Shown here in pieces: positions 56,215-64,000 of a stretch of DNA of 64,000 nt. The notes beneath the pieces were generated by a model. That model did no database searches, was not told the origin of the DNA, and was given only the letters and a program-made list of their open reading frames with translations. The DNA is from Patellaria atrata CBS 101060 (Eukaryota; Ascomycota; Dothideomycetes; Patellariales; Patellariaceae): assembly GCA_010093705.1 (NCBI GenBank), contig MU006096.1:173558-237557 (forward strand), given 5' to 3'. The position numbers and the translations under genes were made by a program. The first letter of the stretch is position 1, and each line of letters begins with the position of its first letter.

Positions 56215-57961
56215 ATGGATCAAATAGATGAAGTCGAAGAGCCAGATGGCGACTTCGAAAACCCCCCAAAGCGCTCCGGCGCAGTTCGCGCACACGATAC
56301 GATGACCCTCTCTGCTCCTCCGATCCACCCAGTCGCGTGCATGCAAGGTCCATTCGATGAATCAATGGCGGAATCAACTCAAGGCCCGGACGACTCCGCA
56401 AAGAGTGTCAAGGAAACTGAAGATCCCAAGTTGCGACGTCAGAAGGTGTTAGAAGACGAAGAATACAGTTCGTCATACAACGCGCAATGGAGACATAACC
56501 CCAAATCAAAATACCATCCCCTTTGGAAAATAATCGCTCAGATATGCTTCGGCATTCATCTCATGCATCAACGGCTGGCTAAATCGGATGATGAGGTTCT
56601 AAAAATCCTTCAACTCCACGTGGATGAGATTGATACATTTCTTCGAACAACCACTCAAGACTTTGATCTTGCAATGGAAGATATAAAAGAACGACTAAGT
56701 TACTTGAAATTACCACTGGAACACGTCAACATCTTTGATACCATGCTTGACGACCGTCAATTCCGTGCCTCGATTGTTGATGGGAACGAGAAAATCGAAC
56801 GAATAATCGAACGTACTGCCCGAGCGATGAACGATTCTCTAGTAGACGTAGAGAAGGGAATCGAGGCAACAACAGAACTTTCCGCCTATCTTGAGAATAT
56901 TAGAGGGGGATTTGCGGAAGGACAAGAGGAGTGGACGAGTATCTATACCGCGATGAGAGGCAACGCCGAAGGTTGGTACAGGTGTTTTCGTAGTCTTCAG
57001 GTTAAGGGGAATAGTTTAGGAGTGGCTTTGGTTCAATTGGGTAGTATAGTCAACGAGATGTCGAAGCGGGCGGGGGTTGCAAGCAGAAGAAGCATAGTAA
57101 GGACACATATCAACTGCCGTTGCATCTCTAGCTAACGAAACAATGACAAAGATTGCACAGCGTATTGACTCGGATAGTCGATCTTCGTCACGTGTTGCAC
57201 TGGTTCCTCCAGCGCCTCGACGCCCGCAACATCAAATTCCTGATAAGCCGTTACCCAAAGATCCAGACCTTGTTTCACCGGCTGTCCAGGCGACCCTCCA
57301 CAATCAAGAAAAAACCATATATGAAAAGCGCTATGAGAATCCTCGCAAACAGCCCCTGCGACCTGCAGAGAGACCTGCCCAAAGTGCCTCAGATGCATCG
57401 GCGGGGCCGGAGGAGGCGAAAGACAAGACCCTCGCGCACGGGCCAAGTACAACCGAGCAGCATCACAGTGATCGGCCCCAAAAGACATTTGGAATGTCCC
57501 AGCCGGTACTGAGGAAAGGTCATTCGGCTAGCAAATCCGAATCTAATCTGCTGGCCGTCAGCCATAGCAAGCGGTCCAACCGTCCGCCGGTCCGAGATCG
57601 CACTATGTCACCCATAGCTCCCGACTCGGCTTACTCTTCAGGAGATTCGGATTCCGATCTTCACAATATAGCTTCATCGCCGCGTCCATCTAGACGGCAA
57701 TCAAAACCTGGCCTATCCTCTCCAGCTGGTGGGCCTGTAACCCCCTCCGCATTGTCCACGAAGAGCAGTTGGCTATCCAAAGCAAATACGTACTCTTCTC
57801 CTAGCCCGGAACTTCGACGCCGAAAGCATTCTTTTGCAGGCAAGCCCGAAGAGAAGGGCTCTGGGCTCTCATTTTTCAAAAGATTATTTACTCGCAAGGC
57901 AAAGTCACGGCGGAACGGCTCATTTCTCGGTTGTATGGACGAGGCTAACGAATCTGCATAA
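56215..57961 (+). CDS. Uncharacterised fungal coiled-coil protein with basic Ser-rich tail
   Basis: Exons 56215-57096 and 57152-57961, joined in phase 0 (donor GTAAGG, branch GCTAAC), give 563 residues. The first 100 residues are acidic and disordered. Residues about 100-295 form a helical region (KIIAQICFGIHLMHQRLAKS, VLKILQLHVDEIDTFL, then ELSAYLENIRGGFAEGQEEW) resembling long alpha-helical scaffold or BAR-like folds. The last 270 residues are Ser/Pro/Arg-rich, with RRPQHQIPDKPLPKDP (an SH3-type Pro motif) and a basic end FFKRLFTRKAKSRR. I do not recognise the family and infer no function. A longer non-ATG start is ignored. It is followed by another Ser-rich disordered protein gene on the same strand. 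Confidence 0.75.
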
Positions 57962-58874
57962 TTTTTTTTTTAACGACCTGTCGATGAACTGTAGCAAGAC
58001 GTGCTTCCACGCCTCAACTGTCGGTTTGATACCCTGCATTCTTCCTTGTCAGCGATGTTCCTATAGTTGGAGGAGTACTATGTTTGCATTTAGAGGACCG
58101 TTGCGGCGCTAACTCATCTACACGGCGTTTTATCATGTATGGTGACACGGGAGAGCAATGTATTGGTCTTTTTTTCTATTAATGATAATCCGATTCGATT
58201 CAATTTAATTGTACTATTGTTTTATCCTATGTTCCCCTTTTGCAAGAGGTTAACTCTCTATTTAATGCGGCTTGAGGAGTGGATAGTGCCTATTTTTTTT
58301 TTTCGATATCATTGAAGTTCAGCTTGTTAAAGGATTATCCTTAGGACCCTGGCATGGAGGGGAGTCGTAGGCTCGTCCCTTCCTCCAAACCTTAGGTTAC
58401 TATAGGTTGTTCCTTCTTTATAGTATTAATACGGTATCTTCCCGTCTTGGAAGAAGCAATCTTCCGTTCCATTCTACCCTCCTTACCGAGGATGGGTTCT
58501 TCTCTCTCCTGTTATTTCGTCTCTGTCGGGTCAGGTCTTCTATTTACCTTTCCTTCTGCTTAATCTTATATGTAAGAGCATCGTTGTTGTCCCTTTTACC
58601 TCAAGGTAGTCACTTCCCATGAATACCATCCAGGGAACGCACAAGTTGCAATCTTACAGGAACGACACCCATCTCGTTCTTGTTGTTGTTGTTATGATTG
58701 ACTGGGAACAGTATGACCGACGAGTACGACCTTTAAAGCTCTTCACGGCCCTCCCGTGTCCTATCATTCCCCACCGGTTAGGGTTTACTTCTCAACATTC
58801 CTTAGGCCTGCTCTCACACAGTCTGTAGGTAACTCGTCTTCCATTATTGTACACAGCGTCAGAAGGTTGTTATA
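57962..58874. other. Spacer with poly-T runs
   Basis: 913 bases with no supportable gene. It contains long T runs (about 57962-57972 and 58291-58302) and CT-rich tracts near 58490-58560 that suit the promoter and leader of the next gene. Short open frames at 58407-58622 and 58619-58828 have no recognisable content. Confidence 0.5.
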
Positions 58875-61800
58875 ATGCCTCTCAGCGAGCGCGATCTTAA
58901 TGCCAGTGGACGAACAAGTCGAGCTTCCGGTATGTCTGTCAGTTCCAAAAGTGGATACTCATCCTCTAGACCGGACACGCTGTCCAGCAATCCAGCAGTC
59001 ATGAGTATGCTTAAGACCTCGACTGAGTTTGGCGATATCGCTTCTCTCGCTTTACCCTCATACTCCAGGTTGCCACCGTCGGTCCGTCAGACTTACCGTC
59101 GCGGTCAAGATCCTTCTCGTCTGTCGACGAGCTCAGGACACTCGATGAAAAGTTCGAAACGCAGTTCTCATCATCGTGCATGGCCCTCGTCATCCTCTAC
59201 CCGTCGACCCTCCATTACAAGTAGTCTCATGGTCCCACAACGAGGCCCAGAGTTCGGTGGTCCGGATATCACGTCGTCACCCAGCTCACCTACTCCCGTA
59301 CCCAAGGCCCGCCTTTCTAATGAATTGAGATCGTTCTCCATGACTCAAACTACTAGCCCACCCTTTGAGTTCAAAGATCATCGTTCGTTTTCAAGCTTGA
59401 GGGAGCCGATTCCCCCTCCGCGCCCGAAGTCCCCTTACAAGTATCCAACAAGACTCAAACGCCCAGGCTATGGTTCTGTATCACCAATTCTTCAGGACTC
59501 CTCCTCTACACCATATGTTTCAGGTCGTAAAATGCGTTCAGCAACGCGCTCTTTATATTCCATTTCAATAAGTCATCCTAACTCTGAACCCCCACCATTA
59601 CAAACTAGTGAGAATGGATCGGCACCTACACTAAAGACGTCAACATCCGTAAGTTCGAGTCTTCGCAATACCTCGGCCAAGTCCTCGTCAGAGCCGCCTC
59701 CTTCGTCCCCTGCAACTCCAAAGGACAACGAGAACGCACCTGTTCAGGTTCTGTTCAATGCTACGGACGCCAAATATTTAGCCACCGACTTCGAAATCCA
59801 AGGTACTCTTGAAAGCTCTCAAAAACCGTTATACTACGATTATAGCGAGCAATTTGAGATGAGATCCATTGAAAGAGACCCTGTACGGCACGAGAGGGCT
59901 CATGTCTCTGCTGTACCTTTCGGTGTTGTTCATCGTATCAGAACGATTCTGGAAGAGAAGGCTAGCAATGAGATCACGCCCTCGAACGGAAATCCCAACA
60001 ACTTGGTTGTCGACCATTGGCACGAGGATCATAATCACGGAGCTGATGTTCTCGATTTTGCAGATCAATCTGCTATGTCTCGTCCACAAAGTAAAGACCA
60101 CGATGTTAGACTGTCAGTGGTACCCGAAGAAGTGTCCTATTCCAGCCTCCGGGAAGAGATTGCGGAGCTTCAGGGGGATGATGGACCAGTTGAGTTACCT
60201 GCGACTCCAGTTGGAACAAGAATCACGCGGGAAATGATACTTGAAGCTGTTGGACCCACTTCAGACCCCACTGAAGATGATACCAGAACAGTTTCTCTCG
60301 GCGCGGACTTACAAGACAGTTATGGAGACGCCCCAACAGAAAGATGCTCAGGTTCTGAGGAATTTGTGGCATCTCTGGACGCAAAACCCCATGATGTCGT
60401 AATTGAAATGGACTGTTCTATGGAGTACAAGGTGGATGTCTGTACTGGGATTGAAACTTCCAACCCCCTTCAAGATGATCAAGATCAATCTGTGCCACCA
60501 GATGAAGCGTCACCACTTTGTCACTGTCCCATTAGATCGTCTTTGGAGGGAAAGGACACACATTTTGGCTCAGCGATAATTCATGGCGCAGAATCAATGA
60601 AGTCTCAGAGGACACGAGCTTCAGCTGAATCTCGGAGGCCGCACTCTTCATTTGCGCATTTGAACGCCCCTGATCAACCAATCGCGGAGGCTTCGAAACT
60701 CGGCGTTCGACGGAAAACCGTATCAACTACAGCAGAAGCTAGACAGGAAGGAACTCGGGATATAGCTCTATTGTTTTCCTTCTCACCATTTCCAAAGTCT
60801 AAGATGGATGTACAGCCTAAAGATGAGGGATCTGCGTTACCTCCACCGGAGATAAGTGGTGCAACACCTTCTATCAAAGCCACAGTAAGTAAGCATACAG
60901 AGACAGTTTTAAGGACTTCGAATCCACTCAAACACCGTCGTCATCGTAGTGAAGACGGCTCCTCCATCGAGCCATTCTCAAAGCACCAAGACGCTGAGAG
61001 TGGGAGAACCGCCGAACCGGGTGAATTGATACCTGGTTTGGATATTCGACAGGTTTCTGCTGAACAGCAGTGTTCCGAAGTTATTAGCAAAGTACCAAGA
61101 TATCCCTCTTTCCCTTACCCTTCGGGCCATCTTCCAGGTTTACCAGAAGATCGCCAACAGGATTTGACATCGGAGGAAATAAAGAGACTAGCATACAAGT
61201 TTCCGTTGCCTTTTTCGGCCACAAATAGGGCTTCATTCGAGCCAATTCGGATTTCGAGCGAGCCACCATCAAGAAATAGTTGTCTCAATTCTTTGCGCAA
61301 GTCTGAAGCACTGTCACAAACACGATTATTACCTTCATTAAATTTCAGTCACATGGATTTGGTTTCGAAGCTAAATGACGCGCTTGATGTGAAGTCTACA
61401 AAGTCGTTTGACGGACTTCACCTTAAAATTACGTCGCAAGTCGACTCTTCACCAGTACGGCCGTCTTCAGCCTCTGCTGTTCGGGATAAATATAAGAGCT
61501 TTTTTGCTACTCTAGATTCTTTGGACACTGGAGAAACCAGAAAACTAGACAACGAAAATACCGAAACTTCGCCTTCACATTCACCATTAGTCTCAAATCA
61601 GGTGATCGAAGAGGTCAACAGACTTTCGGTTCCCTCTGTAACCGGTTTGACTCAACGGCTTTCAGAACTGTTACCTTCTTTGCAGCGACACTACGAAAAC
61701 AACGAACAACGCGAGAAGACGCGCCAAAAGAAAGTCATCCCCCGTGAAGCCGCTCCTGGTCGTGCAAATTCGACAGCTCGACTTCGCCCCTTACCTGGAA

Positions 61801-62870
61801 AGTCAGAGATGGCCGTGGTCGATGATGACGACTATGAAAAGACGATGTTAAAGTATCGGGCCCGTAAACCTACATGGTCGCTATCCAGCTCGGATTTGGA
61901 TTCGGACACGGACAACAAAACTCATTCCACTGCAGTTGAGAGTGCCACGAGTGTGAATGATCCAAAGACGGCGAAGGGTAAAGCTCAAGCATCTACTACT
62001 GGGATGACTCGTTCGCTGTCACTCCCAGCAGTCGGTCGATGCAAAGGTTCGCGTCACCATTCAAAACAGGCTCGTAGGAGTTTGAGAGATCCACACTTTT
62101 CTATGGGGGGTTCACCTTCCGTAAAACGCCCTGTAAGCTTTGATACGAGTTCTGGATGGGTTCGAGGTGAAACCACGACTGAGATCAGCGGCCCAGCTCC
62201 CCCTACTCTTCGTTCAAAGGTCGGCTCCTTGATCAACAAATCACTTGGTAGACCCTCTTCCGGCACGGATATGACCGACGATCGAACTATCACAGTTGAG
62301 ACAACGTACACGGTATCAAGGTCCAGCGATCCTTTCCAGTCAGCCAATCCGCTCCAGTCATCAACCTACAGGCATAGTCGAAGCGAAGGCTTCATCAATA
62401 GTAGCTATGCTTCGGGTCTGAACGCTTCCCAGCCGGATGACAGGACGGTCGATATCGGGGAACGCTATCCCACTACTGGACTCACGCTACCTTCTGGGTG
62501 TGAAATGGGGGAAGTTCAGAGCTGCTTTTCAGAAAATACCTCTGTAGGTCGCCGTCAAGGTCTCTTCCAAAGGACCGTGTCGGAAATAAAAGCTCGGACT
62601 TTATCACGAACCCAAACAGCGGTAGGCGCTAGAAACTCGAAACGAGGTGGGCTGAACTCGTTGTCCGGAGATTCTCAGGCTCTCAATACTGGCAGTGTCA
62701 ATACGTACGCGGGCACGGTTGGAATGTCTCGTCTTGAGTTTGGAGCGAGAAAGGTTGTTGACAAGATTAAAGGTGCGTGGTTTCGCCTGCGTAACCCGCG
62801 TGTCCGCAGGTCTGAACCTGAAGATTGGCTTGCGGACAGTCCTCTGACCCAAGTCTACTCGGGCACTTAA
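58875..62870 (+). CDS. Large intronless, Ser-rich disordered protein
   Basis: One uninterrupted frame of 1331 residues, starting MPLSERDLNASGRTSRASG. The composition is dominated by Ser, Pro, Arg and Thr, with many SSS, RPSS and RSxS patches that would be phosphorylation-prone. No folded domain is evident; the most ordered-looking pieces are around SNQVIEEVNRLSVPSV and TGLTQRLSELLPSLQRHYEN (encoded near 61600-61700), the latter a likely amphipathic helix. The C-terminus is compact and basic (GARKVVDKIKGAWFRLRNP), ending near DWLADSPLTQVYSGT, and looks conserved. It lacks introns where most neighbours have them. Function is unknown; a cytoskeletal or signalling scaffold is only a guess. Confidence 0.8.
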   Translation: MPLSERDLNASGRTSRASGMSVSSKSGYSSSRPDTLSSNPAVMSMLKTSTEFGDIASLALPSYSRLPPSVRQTYRRGQDPSRLSTSSGHSMKSSKRSSHHRAWPSSSSTRRPSITSSLMVPQRGPEFGGPDITSSPSSPTPVPKARLSNELRSFSMTQTTSPPFEFKDHRSFSSLREPIPPPRPKSPYKYPTRLKRPGYGSVSPILQDSSSTPYVSGRKMRSATRSLYSISISHPNSEPPPLQTSENGSAPTLKTSTSVSSSLRNTSAKSSSEPPPSSPATPKDNENAPVQVLFNATDAKYLATDFEIQGTLESSQKPLYYDYSEQFEMRSIERDPVRHERAHVSAVPFGVVHRIRTILEEKASNEITPSNGNPNNLVVDHWHEDHNHGADVLDFADQSAMSRPQSKDHDVRLSVVPEEVSYSSLREEIAELQGDDGPVELPATPVGTRITREMILEAVGPTSDPTEDDTRTVSLGADLQDSYGDAPTERCSGSEEFVASLDAKPHDVVIEMDCSMEYKVDVCTGIETSNPLQDDQDQSVPPDEASPLCHCPIRSSLEGKDTHFGSAIIHGAESMKSQRTRASAESRRPHSSFAHLNAPDQPIAEASKLGVRRKTVSTTAEARQEGTRDIALLFSFSPFPKSKMDVQPKDEGSALPPPEISGATPSIKATVSKHTETVLRTSNPLKHRRHRSEDGSSIEPFSKHQDAESGRTAEPGELIPGLDIRQVSAEQQCSEVISKVPRYPSFPYPSGHLPGLPEDRQQDLTSEEIKRLAYKFPLPFSATNRASFEPIRISSEPPSRNSCLNSLRKSEALSQTRLLPSLNFSHMDLVSKLNDALDVKSTKSFDGLHLKITSQVDSSPVRPSSASAVRDKYKSFFATLDSLDTGETRKLDNENTETSPSHSPLVSNQVIEEVNRLSVPSVTGLTQRLSELLPSLQRHYENNEQREKTRQKKVIPREAAPGRANSTARLRPLPGKSEMAVVDDDDYEKTMLKYRARKPTWSLSSSDLDSDTDNKTHSTAVESATSVNDPKTAKGKAQASTTGMTRSLSLPAVGRCKGSRHHSKQARRSLRDPHFSMGGSPSVKRPVSFDTSSGWVRGETTTEISGPAPPTLRSKVGSLINKSLGRPSSGTDMTDDRTITVETTYTVSRSSDPFQSANPLQSSTYRHSRSEGFINSSYASGLNASQPDDRTVDIGERYPTTGLTLPSGCEMGEVQSCFSENTSVGRRQGLFQRTVSEIKARTLSRTQTAVGARNSKRGGLNSLSGDSQALNTGSVNTYAGTVGMSRLEFGARKVVDKIKGAWFRLRNPRVRRSEPEDWLADSPLTQVYSGT

Positions 62871-63864
62871 TGGCTGTTTCCGCTTGTCCTTTGGTACCAG
62901 GTGGATTGAGTGATATGGATATTCGAACCTCGCTTCCGTTCACGGCATATTGTAACTCAAATATCTTCGATGTCTTTCTCTCCTTCGTCTTGGTATGCTA
63001 AGACAATCGCTCATCAGTTGTCGGTTTCCCTATCCTGCTTCCTGTTGGAGGCCAATCTTTCTATCCTATGCAACACATGTTTTGCGTTTCTTTATGGAGG
63101 GCATATGGCTACTAGGACAATCTTTTCTCCACGGTTGTTGAACGCTATCTCGCGACGGCTAATGGAGTAAGGTGGTTGATATGTCGCATAGGATAATCAT
63201 TCATGTATTATAATTTCTGGCATAGATGCCACAGCAGAGATAGGGATATATGCTTCATTAGCATAGAGGTAGATGCTTCATTAAGCATAGGAATCAATGC
63301 ACAAGATGATATTGCGCTAAATGATGTGTCTATTTTTTGAGGTCGATGACTTGAATCGATGGCCAGGATGTTTGTTTCCGCTATGACTTGCAGCTCGAAC
63401 TGATGTACATCCATCATAGGATATTTCTCAGAGGACGATGACTAAGTAGTAACCCTAATTCCAAGCTCACATCAAGCAGACGACATTGAGTTAGCCTTCT
63501 AGCACCCAAAGTTGGTGTTCCATTTTGACCCAAACCATTGAGCGCATGGAGATGTGAGAAGTATCATGAAGCCTCTAGCTGTAGCATTTATGACCTTTCC
63601 CTTACTATTTGCCCATATAACCTATACCTCAATCGCAAGGTTGACCTAGGGAACGTGAAAACGGAAGATGGACACAATCAGAGCACGGCTCACTGAGCAA
63701 CACCGTCATCCAGAGCACGAGCATCAGTTCACGAATGAATTCTCGATACAATATCTCGTTGTACCGTACAGTCCAAGAGCTCAACAAAGTGAATACGACA
63801 GGGCCCAATAAGTATCCTAACACCAAGAAACCATTATGACCCTCAGAGTACCCAACCCCTAAAA
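62871..63864. other. Spacer at the right end of the window
   Basis: About 1 kb with no supportable gene. It holds the 3' untranslated region of the large Ser-rich gene and a short direct repeat at 63250-63290. Open frames at 62910-63170 and 63208-63417 have no recognisable content. Confidence 0.45.
63250..63290. repeat. Direct repeat ATGCTTCATTA(A)GCATAG
   Basis: A 17-base word at 63250-63266 recurs with one extra A at 63273-63290. Each copy is itself a small hairpin (ATGCTT pairing with the AAGCAT at its end; perfect in the second copy). The role is unknown. Confidence 0.5.
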
Positions 63865-64000
63865 TCAGAACACTGCGCCCCCGATAATGAAGACCCGTTC
63901 CTCCTCCCTGCGGACCCACTGCACGACCCTGTTCGCGGCCTGTGCCAGAGCGGCCCGAGACGTTGTACCAGGCGCGACGGCATAGAGGTCGAATAGGGGG
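63865..64000 (-). CDS. Possible 3' end of a gene cut by the window edge
   Basis: On the minus strand one frame entering from the right edge reads [35 protein letters not shown] and IIGGAVF before TGA at 63867-63865. The codon use and alanine/arginine-rich helical text look coding, and local GC content rises. The competing frame through the same bases (containing [14 protein letters not shown]) stays open longer, down to 63629, so the choice is uncertain. No family can be named from 44 residues. Confidence 0.3.
   Translation of the reverse strand, partial: PLFDLYAVAPGTTSRAALAQAANRVVQWVRREEERVFIIGGAVF

Noticed and set aside
57962-58302. T runs as a retroelement poly-A tail
   Set aside because: No element body, target-site duplication or open frame lies next to them; simple promoter/terminator T tracts explain them.

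Overview
The window is nuclear DNA of a filamentous ascomycete (Pezizomycotina). The class Leotiomycetes is a guess from overall protein flavour, not something shown here. The evidence is short introns (about 45-85 bases) with GT..AG ends and CTAAC/CTGAC branch sites, dense genes with short spacers on both strands, and fungal-only families: a transcription factor joining C2H2 and Zn2Cys6 fingers, 1,3,8-trihydroxynaphthalene reductase, RSC bromo-BAH protein and fungal bL31m. Exon models are read by eye from splice signals and reading phase; every spliced model given for a conserved gene closes in frame.

Layout. 1-11.3 kb is almost gene-free, with two coding-like relics. 11.3-18.0 kb carries two DHN-melanin genes on the same strand: a CMR1/PIG1-type regulator and the reductase THR1 (BRN/BUF1 type). 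No polyketide synthase or scytalone dehydratase is visible. 19.5-27.4 kb holds an ELYS-domain nucleoporin-related protein, mitochondrial ClpP and the DNA-repair ATPase Smc6. 28.1-41.0 kb holds an F-box protein, the cullin APC2, a broken phosphotransferase-like gene, an 11-bp tandem array interrupted by an assembly gap, a membrane kelch protein and the deubiquitinase OTU1. 41.5-51.2 kb is rich in transcription genes (RSC bromo-BAH subunit, MED11, TAF5), with mitochondrial bL31m and a flavin-reductase-like protein between them. 51.6-53.4 kb is a decayed D-serine dehydratase gene. 53.5-62.9 kb has three long, largely disordered proteins of unknown function. A possible 3' end of another gene lies at the right edge.

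How the genes relate. CMR1 and THR1 are regulator and enzyme of one pathway, so their adjacency is functionally meaningful. The concentration of ubiquitin-system genes (F-box, APC2, OTU1, plus a kelch protein with a PPPY tail) and of Pol II genes (RSC, MED11, TAF5) may be chance in a gene-dense genome. No tRNA, rRNA, CRISPR or intact transposable element was recognised. I found no convincing wholly new system. The points most worth checking are the melanin pair and its missing partners, a possible antisense transcript under CMR1, two candidate GC-AG introns, the two decayed genes and the G-rich divergent promoter at 55.1-55.3 kb.
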